DNA of 64,000 nucleotides from Wenzhouxiangella sp042310355 (GTDB lineage: Bacteria > Pseudomonadota > Gammaproteobacteria > Xanthomonadales > Wenzhouxiangellaceae), in NCBI RefSeq assembly GCF_042310355.1, contig NZ_JBHJMR010000006.1, forward strand, positions 124,001 to 188,000. Direction: 5' to 3'. The notes under the pieces are model-generated. The model was not told where the DNA came from, did not search any database, and saw nothing but the letters and a program-made list of their open reading frames with translations. This document shows, piece after piece, positions 17,422 to 27,545 of this stretch (position 1 is its first letter; each line of letters starts with the position of its first letter). The translations under genes and the position numbers were made by a program.

Positions 17422-18000
17422 ATGCAAGCGCATTCCCCTCATAATCATTCCCCTCCCCTTGATCAGGAAGCCGAAATGGCGCCAGACATCGATCAGTTGG
17501 CGCAGGCGCATGGTCGCGCGGTGTTCTCGGCCGCCTACCGTGTCCTGGGCGACACCGGTCTGGCCGAGGACGTTCAGCAGGGCGTTTTCGTTCGCCTGCT
17601 CGAGAAGCCACCCCGTCGGCAGGTCGATCATTGGGCGGCCTATCTTTGCTCGATGGCTACGCGCGCCGCGATCGACGAACTGAGGCGACGCCAGCGCTGG
17701 CGGCGGCTTGCCGAGCGATTTCGAGTGATTGCTGATCCGACCGAGCCAATGCCGCCGGACGTGCATGACCAGGCGACCCGGGCCAGCCGGCTACGCCGCG
17801 CGCTGGGTTGTTTGCCGAAACGCCAGGCCGAGTGCTTTGCGCTGCGCTTCTTCCACGGCCAGTCAATCGACGATATTGCCCGATCGCTAGCCGTATCGCC
17901 CAACGTTGTCAGCGTGGCACTCAACCGGGCGACGCACTCGCTACGCCGCCGCGTCGAGGCGCTCGAGTCGACCCGTTCCAGAAAACAGGAGGCCCAGTGA
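17422..18000 (+). CDS. ECF-type RNA polymerase sigma factor
   Basis: 192 residues. Region 2 is seen as AVFSAAYRVLGDTGLAEDVQ, then QGVFVRLLEKP and WAAYLCSMATRAAIDELRRR. Region 4 is LGCLPKRQAECFALRFFHGQ, then SIDDIARSLAVSPNVVSVAL. The stretch HNHSPPLDQ at the N-terminus is ahead of region 2 and is probably disordered. GGAGACG lies just before the ATG. The stop overlaps the start of the next gene (TGATG), so the two are co-translated, as expected for a sigma factor and its membrane regulator. Target promoters are unknown. Confidence 0.92.
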   Translation: MQAHSPHNHSPPLDQEAEMAPDIDQLAQAHGRAVFSAAYRVLGDTGLAEDVQQGVFVRLLEKPPRRQVDHWAAYLCSMATRAAIDELRRRQRWRRLAERFRVIADPTEPMPPDVHDQATRASRLRRALGCLPKRQAECFALRFFHGQSIDDIARSLAVSPNVVSVALNRATHSLRRRVEALESTRSRKQEAQ

Positions 18001-18800
18001 TGAACCTTTCTTCCACCACGAACATGATCAGTCACCCCCTCGATCGCTACACGGAGGCTGTTCGCCGCGACGAACCGGCTCCCCATGAGTCCGACCGGGC
18101 GCAGCGCCGCTTGGTGGCGCGACTCGACGAGACGCGGCGGGCGCCGCGTTCAACCATGACTGCGCGGCGTTGGGCCACGGCGGGGGTACTGGCGATCCTG
18201 ATGGTGCCGGTGCTGGTCATGATGCCCAGCTCGAACGGCAGTGTCGCGTTTGCCGAAGTGCAAGCCTACTTTAACGATTTCCGCACCATGAGTGCGCGAA
18301 TGACGACGAAAATGAACGGCGACGTGGTACTCACCATGGATATCGTTGTCGATGCGCAAGATCGTGTGCGCCTGGATTCCGGGGATCAGTTCAGTTTCAT
18401 CATCGATCCGAACCGGCAGGTCATGCTGCAGTTGTTTCACCCGCAGCAAATTGCTGTTCGGGTGCCGATTCAGGATGACGATTCAGCTGCGTCGGCCCCG
18501 GCGCTCGATTGGCTGGCGGAGATCCGCGAATACCAGGGTCAGTCACGGCTCATCGAGGAAGTACGCACGATCGACGATGAAGCGGTCCTGGGCTTTCGCT
18601 TGACCGACCGGGCCGTCGACATGACCCTGTGGGCCACCGAACAAGGCCGGCCCGTATTGCTCGAGATGGAAACCGGACCCGAAGGGGCCGCGGCCACAAC
18701 GGAAATCCGGTTCTCCTTCGATCAGCCGTTGGACCCGGACCGCATCAGTCTGGCCGTGCCGCAAGGCTACTCGCTCAGCGCCGAAGTTGACGACGACTGA
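18000..18800 (+). CDS. Single-pass membrane protein, likely sigma-factor regulator with LolA-like periplasmic domain
   Basis: 266 residues. A basic, hydrophilic N-terminus of about 55 residues (HPLDRYTEAVRRDEPAPHES) would lie in the cytoplasm. One membrane helix follows (WATAGVLAILMVPVLVMM). The C-terminal 190 residues resemble the LolA/RseB-like beta fold: FRTMSARMTTKMNGDVVLTM, DAQDRVRLDSGDQFSFII, RIS-LAVPQGYSLS at the end. It overlaps the ECF sigma gene by TGATG. This placement and topology point to an anti-sigma factor or sensor, although the usual HxxxCxxC zinc anti-sigma motif is absent. A terminator-like hairpin follows at 18832. Confidence 0.75.
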   Translation: MNLSSTTNMISHPLDRYTEAVRRDEPAPHESDRAQRRLVARLDETRRAPRSTMTARRWATAGVLAILMVPVLVMMPSSNGSVAFAEVQAYFNDFRTMSARMTTKMNGDVVLTMDIVVDAQDRVRLDSGDQFSFIIDPNRQVMLQLFHPQQIAVRVPIQDDDSAASAPALDWLAEIREYQGQSRLIEEVRTIDDEAVLGFRLTDRAVDMTLWATEQGRPVLLEMETGPEGAAATTEIRFSFDQPLDPDRISLAVPQGYSLSAEVDDD

Positions 18801-18831
18801 CTGAGCCAGCGTTCCTCAAATCCGTCCGCGA

Positions 18832-18860
18832 GGCCCCGGTGATCCACCGGGGCCGTTTCC
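18832..18860 (+). terminator. Hairpin after the sigma-factor operon
   Basis: GGCCCCGGT at 18832-18840 pairs with ACCGGGGCC at 18846-18854 around a 5-base loop, followed by GTTTCC. The stem is strong and the U-tract weak; it lies 32 bases after the stop codon. Confidence 0.65.
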
Positions 18861-18872
18861 TCACGAGCCGTT

Positions 18873-19022
18873 GAAACCAGGACACCGTGAATTCACCCAC
18901 CCACGACTCGTTCTTCTCTGCAATCGATGAGATCCGGGCCCGGGAATCGGTACACCAAAAATTTGCAGTAAATCACCTGCAAATCGTAACCGCCCTGGAT
19001 TTCCCGTCCTGAATGTCCCAAT
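18873..19022 (+). repeat. REP-like copy with internal palindrome
   Basis: The left end is ACCAGGACACCGTGAATTCA; then comes the sub-family part TCGATGAGATCCGGG shared with 15221-15282, and a degraded right end TTTCCCGTCCTGAATGTCCC. Inside lies a perfect spaced palindrome, ATTTGCAG (18961-18968) and CTGCAAAT (18977-18984). The 373-bp gap 18801-19173 contains no other feature I can support. Confidence 0.5.
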
Positions 19023-19173
19023 CGGCGACAGGTAGGGTGATGTGCGCCATTGAATGTCTATTCCGTCGAGCTCAAGATGGGAAATAGGGACTTGGCCGGA
19101 GATGGGTAGCGGATGCGACTGATGGGCTGATTGCGTAGACTGTCATGCCCTGAAAGCAAAGGTGAAGCCAGAC

Positions 19174-20274
19174 ATGAAGGACGGAACCGAACCTGCCCGC
19201 CTGCTGATGAATCGCGGCGAATTCTCCGACATGCGCACCGAGCCGCTGGGTTCCGATCCCGCCGCCGGGCCCGGCGAGGTCGTGTTCCGGCTCAGCCGCT
19301 TCGCGCTGACGTTCAACAACATCACCTACGCCACCTTCGGCGACGCCCTGGGCTACTGGCAATTCTTCCCGATCGAGCACGAAGGCTGGGGCCAGTTGCC
19401 GGTGTGGGGCTATGCCGATGTGGTCGATTCCAACGTCGACGCCATCGAGACCGGCCAGCGCTACTACGGCTACTGGCCGACGGCTACGCACGTGAAGCTG
19501 CAGCCGGGCAAGGTCGGCGCGCGCAGCTTCCGTGACGATGCAGCCCACCGCGCCGATCTGCCGGACATCTACAACTGGTATCAGCGCACCGACGACGATC
19601 CGCTGCACGACGCGCGAACCGAGCCGCTGCATGCCATCTACCGGCCGCTGTTCATCACCGCGTTCTGCCTGGCCGATTTCCTGGCCGAGAACGACTTCTT
19701 CGGCGCCAAGCGGGTGGTGGTCTCCAGCGCCTCGAGCAAGACCGCTTACGCCACCGCGTTCTGCATCCGCCAGCATTCGAAGATCGAGATGGCCGGCTTG
19801 ACCTCAGCGCGCAATCGCGAATTCGTCGAGCGGCTGGGGCTCTACGACGCAGCGATCGCCTATGACGATCTTGACACTCTGGATCCCAATGCGCGCGTGC
19901 TCTACATCGACATCGCTGGCAACCCGAAGCTACAGGCCGATGTCCACCAGCGTTTCGGCTCGAATCTCGTCTATGACTGCAGCGTCGGTTCGGCCCAGTC
20001 GCTGGTCCCGCCCCAACCTGACCGCGACCTGTCCGGCCCGACACCGGAGTTCTTTTTCGCACCGAACTGGATCGCCAAGCGCTACAAGGACTGGGGTGCG
20101 AGCGAGTTCAACCGGCGCTCTGGAGAGGCCAGCACGGCGTTCTTCGGCTATGTCACCGACAACGCGCTGATCGAATTGGTCAACCGAGACAGCCTGGGCG
20201 CCGCGCGCGAGGTCATTGTGGACATGGTCCACGGGCGCACCGATCCATCGGTGGGTCACGTCATCGATCTGTGA
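19174..20274 (+). CDS. DUF2855 family protein
   Basis: 366 residues, typical of DUF2855. Recognisable segments are VVFRLSRFALTFNNITYATF, GDALGYWQFFP, WGQLPVWGYADVVDSNVDAI, GQRYYGYWPTATHVKLQPGK and IYRPLFITAFCLADFL. The middle (RVVVSSASSKTAYATAFCIR) looks like a Rossmann-type nucleotide-binding strand-loop. The family is distantly related to medium-chain (zinc-less quinone-oxidoreductase-like) dehydrogenases, and enzymatic function is not established. ATG at 19174 has AAAGGTG upstream; a GTG at 19162 is an alternative. It stands alone, with REP debris on both sides. Confidence 0.88.
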   Translation: MKDGTEPARLLMNRGEFSDMRTEPLGSDPAAGPGEVVFRLSRFALTFNNITYATFGDALGYWQFFPIEHEGWGQLPVWGYADVVDSNVDAIETGQRYYGYWPTATHVKLQPGKVGARSFRDDAAHRADLPDIYNWYQRTDDDPLHDARTEPLHAIYRPLFITAFCLADFLAENDFFGAKRVVVSSASSKTAYATAFCIRQHSKIEMAGLTSARNREFVERLGLYDAAIAYDDLDTLDPNARVLYIDIAGNPKLQADVHQRFGSNLVYDCSVGSAQSLVPPQPDRDLSGPTPEFFFAPNWIAKRYKDWGASEFNRRSGEASTAFFGYVTDNALIELVNRDSLGAAREVIVDMVHGRTDPSVGHVIDL

Positions 20275-20301
20275 TCGCGCCAACAAAGAGCCAGAGCCGA
20301 C

Positions 20302-20365
20302 ACCAGGACTCGCGCAGAATCAGGATTTCGACGATTGCCTTTCGATCGTGGGTGTCCCGAATTTC
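20302..20365. repeat. Short REP inverted pair
   Basis: CACCAGGACTCGCGCAGAAT at the left and TCGATCGTGGGTGTCCCGAA at the right. The right end matches the family consensus well; the left is degraded. It lies 27 bases after the DUF2855 stop. Confidence 0.65.
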
Positions 20366-20473
20366 CTTTGATCTTTCGCGTACGACATGGCCAGGAAAAA
20401 GTGGACGGATCCGGTGGCTTGGCAAAGAACCAGAACTCTCGTTCAATCTGTGGTTGTGCGGAGTTTTCCGCGA

Positions 20474-20512
20474 CAAAAAGAAGGCCCCGGCAGCTGTCGC
20501 CGCCGGGGCCCT
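20474..20512 (-). terminator. Rho-independent terminator of the EF-G gene
   Basis: GGCCCCGGC (20483-20491) pairs with GCCGGGGCC (20502-20510). On the minus strand the stem is followed by TTCTTTTTG. It lies 27 bases past the EF-G stop codon. Confidence 0.85.
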
Positions 20513-20537
20513 TGTTTCCAGCCTTTGAAGTTGGCGC

Positions 20538-22628
<2,091 letters not shown>

Positions 22629-22953
22629 GATTCAAATCTTGCCAGTGGGTGGGTTTATGGAAAAGCCGCCATGTGTCCAAAGGCTCTCCGATACCGCCTT
22701 GGCCGAAGGCGGTAGGGCGGGCTCGTCGCCCCGCTAGAGCCAGAAAACGCACGAAACGACGCTCACCGCTGGGTGGCGCCGTTGGGGAAAGCTTTCTTGC
22801 ACGCGCGCTTTATACAGGAAAATGGCTGAAAAGCCAACTAATTTCTGAGCTTTTTCGGATATTCTTCCAGCCGGCCAGTCAGCGCGTAGTGGGGTAAGGT
22901 CCAGGAAACTCACGGGTTTCCCGGCAAATTCGGAGTCTCCGCGGGCGGCGGCG
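22629..22953. promoter_or_regulatory. Leader region of the EF-G gene; otherwise non-coding
   Basis: Upstream of EF-G (minus strand). It contains a hairpin ACCGCCTT/AAGGCGGT at 22693-22713, which would sit in the EF-G leader if transcription starts farther up. At 22890-22925 a REP-like half (GGTCCAGGAAACTCACGGGT, then TTCCCGGC) abuts the truncated transporter. No further gene is supported. Confidence 0.35.
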
Positions 22954-23604
22954 GGCGAGTACGTCACCTCGTTCTTTTCGATGGCGACCATGACATCCCA
23001 GACGGCGCCGGAGTGGTGGATGAAGTGGTGGACGGTCTTCTTTTTCGCCTGGTTCATCGGCTACACCCCGCTGATGGCCGTGTTTGTCGCTCGTATTTCC
23101 CGTGGCCGGACGGTGCGTGAAATGATCACCGCGGTGGCGATCCTTGCGCTCATCGCCACGACCGTGTGGTTCAACCTGCTCGGCGGTTCCGGCATCTTCT
23201 ACCAGATGGAGGGTGCCTTCGACCTGACCGAGCCGTTGAACAATTTCCGGTTCGATGTCGCCACGCTGACGGTGGCACAGGCGCTTCCGGGCGGTACCTG
23301 GATGGCGGCGGCGATTCTGGTCCTGACCACGATCTTCGTGGCCACCACCGGCGATTCCATGAGCTACTCGATCGCCATGGTCGGCGCCGGCCATGACCAG
23401 CCCCATCCGTGGATCCGCGTGTTCTGGGGCGGAGCGATGGCGCTGATGGCGGCCATCCTGCTCTACATGGGGTCGGGCAGCATCAGCGTGCTGCAACAGT
23501 TCATCGTGCTCACGGCGATTCCGGTGTCGCTGATCATTCTTCCTTCACTGTGGACAGGCCCGAAAGCCGCCATGGCCATGGCGAGAGAGCAGGGCGTGAG
23601 CTAA
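22954..23604 (+). pseudogene. 5'-truncated BCCT-family transporter
   Basis: About 217 residues match only the second half of a betaine/carnitine/choline transporter (normally 500-650 residues). Helix 8 and its loop are clear: WWTVFFFAWFIGYTPLMAVF, then VARISRGRTVREMI. They are followed by further helices with GDSMSYSIAMVGAGHDQPHP and LQQFIVLTAIPVSLIILPSL. The frame stays open upstream through GEYVTSFFSM, which also fits the family, and homology stops near 22945 next to a REP-like sequence. About half the transporter, including the substrate-binding helices, is gone, so it is probably non-functional. A start at ATG 22981 could still give a small membrane protein. Confidence 0.8.
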
Positions 23605-23775
23605 TGTTCGCCAGCTCGTCCTCGGGCCGCTGAGTCGCGCCGGTACCGTCGGTCCAGATCCAGAAGCCGCAAAAAGCAGGAAGAATCCTGGGGCTGGCTG
23701 CGGGCCCGCGTCGATGAGCAGTTGACAGACGTTGCGCTAAGGTGATGCCACTTACTCAACTGGATAGTGACCGCA

Positions 23776-24159
23776 ATGGACAAGAAGCAACAGGCACTCG
23801 CATCGCCGCTGTTCGAGGCATTGGCCGAGATCGCGTTCAGCTCGGTCATGGTGACCCGGGCGACCGACGAACACGGCGCCTCCGAAATCGTTTACGTCAA
23901 TGATCAGTTCACTGAGCTGACCGGGTACAGTGCCGGGGAGGTCATGGGAAAGACGCCCGGCTTGCTGCAGGGGCAGAAGACCGATCGCAATGTGCTCGAG
24001 CGGCTGGCAAGGGAGGTTTCCGAAGACCGCGTTTTTCACGGCCGCACTGTCAACTATCGCAAGGACGGCAGCGAGTTCGATATCGAGTGGAAAGTTACAC
24101 GCGTGGTCGATATCGACGGAGCGACGTACTACATCGCCGTTCAGCGAGAGGCTGTCTGA
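23776..24159 (+). CDS. Stand-alone PAS domain protein, LOV-like without the flavin cysteine
   Basis: 127 residues, essentially one PAS domain. IVYVNDQFTELTGYSAGEVM, then GKTPGLLQGQKTD, and HGRTVNYRKDGSEFDIEWKV mark it clearly. The segment GKTPGLLQGQ aligns with the LOV signature G-x-N-C-R-F-L-Q, but the photoactive Cys is replaced, so blue-light adduct chemistry is not expected; a flavin or haem may still bind. There is no output domain, so it must act through a partner. A GTG nine bases upstream (23767) is an alternative start. A terminator follows. Confidence 0.85.
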   Translation: MDKKQQALASPLFEALAEIAFSSVMVTRATDEHGASEIVYVNDQFTELTGYSAGEVMGKTPGLLQGQKTDRNVLERLAREVSEDRVFHGRTVNYRKDGSEFDIEWKVTRVVDIDGATYYIAVQREAV

Positions 24160-24193
24160 CGGCGCGCCCGCGCAGAGTTGTTAGCGCATCAGG

Positions 24194-24231
24194 GCCGGGA
24201 AACCCAGGGCAACAGGGGTTCCCGGCTTTTT
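24194..24231 (+). terminator. Rho-independent terminator after the PAS gene
   Basis: GCCGGGAAACCC pairs with GGGGTTCCCGGC around a short loop, followed by TTTTT at 24227-24231. It lies 35 bases past the PAS stop codon. Confidence 0.85.
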
Positions 24232-24323
24232 GAGACACATATTGCCTGCAATCACTATTCCTGCTCGAATTGATCCGCAAAAACACCATCTGGCGAACAC
24301 TGAACCTCAATTCCCGTCACGTT

Positions 24324-24611
24324 CTATCCGGAGAGCGTGCCTGAGCCGTTCGTCACCGCGCAGGTCTGGACTGGATCGGATGGTTGGTTCAGGACGCTGA
24401 TCTCATAGGGTCTGCCGTCTTCCGGTGCAGTGGCAAAGGCGAACGAGCCATTGGCGCTGATCGCCAGATCCAGTATATTGCTGTCCACCCCTGTCCCCGA
24501 CGGGCCCGCCAGGGCCGACCGCTCACCATCATCCCAGCGAGCAAGGCGATTGACTATCACCCCGCCGGCCGTTGCGAACCGCCCGCCGGCGATCAGATGG
24601 CCGTCATGCAC
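24324..24611 (-). pseudogene. Chimeric remnant of surface-protein genes
   Basis: The minus-strand frame reads HLIAGGRFATAGGVIVNRLA, a propeller-blade motif like the one at 1-186. It then passes directly into ISANGSFAFATAPEDGRPYE and DPVQTCAVTNGSGTLSG, which belong to the 86-residue repeat of the 1362-residue surface protein. There is no signal peptide, no second half and no ribosome site. It is best read as the debris of one or two large surface-protein genes joined by deletion. Confidence 0.6.
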
Positions 24612-24785
24612 GGCCAGGGCCCCACGCGGTCAGTGACGGGGCCGGGGCATGCGCCCGCGATGGTCGACGCGCCGTGGCCGTTGGATTGGTCATTCCTTGA
24701 TCATACCGAGCCACAGTATGAACGGTCTACACGTTTCCCCTGCTCGGCGAGTGTGGAAGGCGCAAGAAGCGGCTGCTGAATGCCA

Positions 24786-24845
24786 TCATGCGTGGAAGAA
24801 GCCGGGCTCCTCGTCGTTGACCAGTTGGTTGCGTGGACAGGGCAT
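24786..24845 (-). repeat. RAYT fossil, copy C
   Basis: On the minus strand ATG at 24845 opens MPCPRNQLVNDEEPGFFHA and stops at 24786. It is the same transposase beginning as copies A and B. No clear REP ends remain. The surrounding gap 24612-25036 is otherwise empty, except for a hairpin CAGCCCG/CGGGCTG at 25001-25020 that may end the minus-strand gene at 25037. Confidence 0.6.
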
Positions 24846-25036
24846 GGCGCGGTTATGTCGCCACGACGAGCAAGATGAAATCCTGACCGTGTCGCGATCT
24901 GCCGCACGCATTTTCGGGTTTACATATGGTTGATCCGACCAACCGAATCTGCGCCTCGCGGCTCGGCTATGGCCTTTGGCTACCCATTAAAAGGTCGATT
25001 CAGCCCGGGAAATCGGGCTGTCCTGATTTTACAGTT

Positions 25037-26311
25037 CTACAATAATCGCCTGGCCGTATTCCAGCTGCCGCGATCTTCATCTTCGTTGCAGTAGCGCCAA
25101 TAGCCGGTAAAGGTATCGAGTTCCGGGGAATCGAATTCAAGTCGAATGCCTCCCCAGTGCTCGCTTCCCTGCTTTTCGCTGTCACATGCAGTGCGTGATC
25201 TGTCCTTGATCCAGAACCCCTCAAACTGATCCTCATCGACGAACTCACCTGTCAGCGTACCTTCGGACATTCGGTACTGCCCGTTGACCTGATCGCCTCG
25301 TCGCTCCAACTCAATGATGCCGGCATCTTCCGAGTGCCAGATTCCGAGGATCTCAACCTGCGGTTCACTCTGTTCTCCAGCTTCTGGGGTTGTTCTAACG
25401 GTCAATTCCACGCGACGATTGCGCGCACGACCCTCGGCGGTGTCATTGCTCGCCAGGGGCTGGCTTTCGCCAAGCGCCCGGGTGGTAACCGCTCCCTCGG
25501 GGAACGCGGCGTTCTCCATCAAGTAGCGTGCAACGGTCTGCGCCCTGTTCCTCGACAAAACGAGATTGTCTTCCGCGCTGCCGACGCTGTCGGTATGACC
25601 GGCGACTTCCACTGCGCTGCCTTCCGTGTTTTCGAGTTGCGCAATGACGCGACTCAGTTCTTCCCGTCCCCCGTCCTTGAGCCGGTGCTCGCCGGAATCG
25701 AACAGTACCGAACCGTCCAACGCGATCTTGGCCGCGGATCCCATGGCGCCGATCGCATCGATATCCGCTCCCGGCGTCCGGGTGTTGCAAGCCTGCCGGA
25801 GATCCACCAGCTTTATGAAGCGAAACGAATCATCGGCCGATACGTAGGGCGCAATATCCACCTCGGCCTTGCCGCCGGAAATGACGCCCACTCGCACCCA
25901 GTCCTCACCGTCTTCGGATACCGCCATTGCGGTCGGCTCGACGTCCGGGCCAATCTCGAATACGTAGAGATCGGGTCCGGCTACATCGATCAACTCGTTG
26001 TCGGTCAACTGCACTACCAACTGGCCACCGCAGCCAAGTGTCACGAAGCTGTCCTCTTCATCGCTTTCGTAGTCGGGAGTCCCCAGGATTGCGTAGGGAT
26101 CGGAAAAGGCATCGCCACCGTCAGGATCGCCGGGCGAGAACGAAACCACTTCATCGGCAAACGAGGCGGCGCCTATGGGGAAGAATACCTCACCGCCATG
26201 TCCGTCGGGGTAGGCTTTTCCGGGTCCATTCTCGTCTTCGGATGCGGAAGTCGGAGGCTGCACGGAGATCATGGTCAGGATCAGCAACAAGCTGCCAATT
26301 TGATTTCGCAT
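25037..26311 (-). CDS. Secreted OmpA-domain protein with N-terminal sandwich domain
   Basis: 424 residues. The signal peptide is MRNQIGSLLLILTMISVQPP...SAS. Residues about 30-190 form a beta-sandwich-like domain (GEVFFPIGAASFADEVVSFS, VTLGCGGQLVVQLTDNELID, VAGPDLYVFEIG), of a kind seen in cell-surface proteins ahead of OmpA domains. The OmpA/MotB domain follows: GSVLFDSGEHRLKDGG, VEVAGHTDSVGSAEDN and GRARNRRVELTV. The last 95 residues (ILGIWHSEDAGIIELERRGD...) look like a small beta-barrel or lipocalin-like module. It is probably periplasmic and peptidoglycan-bound. The start at 26311 was chosen for the signal peptide; the open frame extends upstream. Confidence 0.8.
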   Translation of the reverse strand: MRNQIGSLLLILTMISVQPPTSASEDENGPGKAYPDGHGGEVFFPIGAASFADEVVSFSPGDPDGGDAFSDPYAILGTPDYESDEEDSFVTLGCGGQLVVQLTDNELIDVAGPDLYVFEIGPDVEPTAMAVSEDGEDWVRVGVISGGKAEVDIAPYVSADDSFRFIKLVDLRQACNTRTPGADIDAIGAMGSAAKIALDGSVLFDSGEHRLKDGGREELSRVIAQLENTEGSAVEVAGHTDSVGSAEDNLVLSRNRAQTVARYLMENAAFPEGAVTTRALGESQPLASNDTAEGRARNRRVELTVRTTPEAGEQSEPQVEILGIWHSEDAGIIELERRGDQVNGQYRMSEGTLTGEFVDEDQFEGFWIKDRSRTACDSEKQGSEHWGGIRLEFDSPELDTFTGYWRYCNEDEDRGSWNTARRLL

Positions 26312-26668
26312 CACTACACTTCCTTTCAGGATCTTCTGACCTGTCACGATCGGAGTCCCGAAGTTCCGGGCAAGCACAAACTTGCGGTGTCCACGGCATA
26401 CGCGCGCTTGGACTCACTCGAGATCGCGATGCCGCGGTGGGACTCATGCCGGTTCTGAGTGAGCCAGATCTTTCCTACAGGCTACCGGCTGACCCCGGCT
26501 CGAGTCCAGTCTCGAGCACGGCCGCGGGCCCTGGATGTCGATTCCGAAGCAGTACGCCCGGTCCGCATGGCCCACCAGACGCCCGATCTACTCCCTGAGA
26601 ATGCTTGTGCAGCATTCTGGGAGCCGGCAGGAGTGAAGCCCGACAACGATGCCGCCGGGCTTTCTGCA
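26312..26668. other. Intergenic stretch with hairpins
   Basis: No gene supported. AAGCCCG (26636-26642) and CGGGCTT (26656-26662) form a stem just beyond the stop of the minus-strand OMP gene and may act as a weak terminator. AGAATGC/GCATTCT at 26597-26617 forms a second hairpin. Confidence 0.4.
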
Positions 26669-27217
26669 CTAGAAGTTGTAGCCCAGTCCGACCGTGTAGG
26701 CCCAGGATCCGTCATCCTGAAAGGCATCGTCGGCGTCGCTGGTGCTGCTGAAGAAGAACTGGTACTCGACTCGGGCCAGGAAGTAGGTCTTCGTCTGAAC
26801 GTAGTGCTTTACACCGGTCTCCAGGCCGGCGAAGGTGCTGTCCTTGACTCCATCGCCGTAGACCCCACCAAGGCTCGCGCCGATGAACGGCCGCGTGCGG
26901 TCGTTGAGGAACTGATAATTGAAGTATCCACGGGTTGAGCCGTTCCAGAAGTCGTCCTTGATGCTTTCGCCTTCGATGCTGGCATAGTTGATGCTCTGGC
27001 GGATGCCAGCAACCATCTGGTCGTTCAGGTACCAGCCGAGATCGCCGGTCATGCCGAAGCTGCCGCTATCGAAGTCTCGATCGCTGCTGCCGGTTCCCGA
27101 GATGGACAGCTCCTTGTCGCCGTGACTCGGGCCGAACTCCGCGGTTTGGGCGGTCGCCGCCATGGACAGCACACCGAAAAGGCAAGTGGTCACTATCGCC
27201 GTATTGAATTTGATCAT
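26669..27217 (-). CDS. Outer-membrane beta-barrel protein
   Basis: 182 residues. The signal peptide is MIKFNTAIVTTCLFGVLSMA...AQTA. Alternating strands such as FGMTGDLGWYLNDQMVAGIR, RGYFNYQFLNDRTRPFIGAS and KTYFLARVEYQFFFS suggest an eight-stranded barrel of the OmpW/OprF-N or generic 'outer membrane beta-barrel' type. The C-terminus WAYTVGLGYNF ends in Phe with alternating hydrophobics, the BAM recognition signal. Length and strand count fit small porin-like proteins, but no substrate can be assigned. It lies upstream of the OmpA-domain gene on the same strand, separated by 357 bp. Confidence 0.82.
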   Translation of the reverse strand: MIKFNTAIVTTCLFGVLSMAATAQTAEFGPSHGDKELSISGTGSSDRDFDSGSFGMTGDLGWYLNDQMVAGIRQSINYASIEGESIKDDFWNGSTRGYFNYQFLNDRTRPFIGASLGGVYGDGVKDSTFAGLETGVKHYVQTKTYFLARVEYQFFFSSTSDADDAFQDDGSWAYTVGLGYNF

Positions 27218-27545
27218 GAGAAGTTCCTTGCTTGATGCAGAAAGAGGTCAGGGAGCGCGCCGCGTCCGGCCGCGCGCGGATCGTTGTGGGGCGAAAGGCA
27301 ATCCAGTCGGCCAACGCAAACGCACGGCGTCATGGTCGGCGGTTCGGTACCTGGTCGTCTGTGCGTTGGCGCACCGGAGTTCTTCTTGCCCGGGTCGAAA
27401 ATCGGTTCCCGAAAGGGCATGCTTCCGCCTGCCCGGGCTGGGGAAAGAGATGGAACTCGAGAGCGTTTCAAGTCATGCGGGCAGAATCGCCAGGATAGAT
27501 CAGTTGTAGCTGACTCGCTCTCGGGGCTGTGATTTTTATCGTTGG
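27218..27545. other. Intergenic stretch without a supported gene
   Basis: The stretch is GC-rich with a self-complementary run around 27256-27280 (CGCGCCGCGTCCGGCCGCGC). I see no ORF, repeat-family member or clear promoter. Confidence 0.5.

Noticed and set aside
22981..23604. BCCT fragment considered as a complete small transporter
   Set aside because: It lacks the first half of the fold including substrate-site helices, and family homology continues upstream of the nominal ATG before stopping abruptly.
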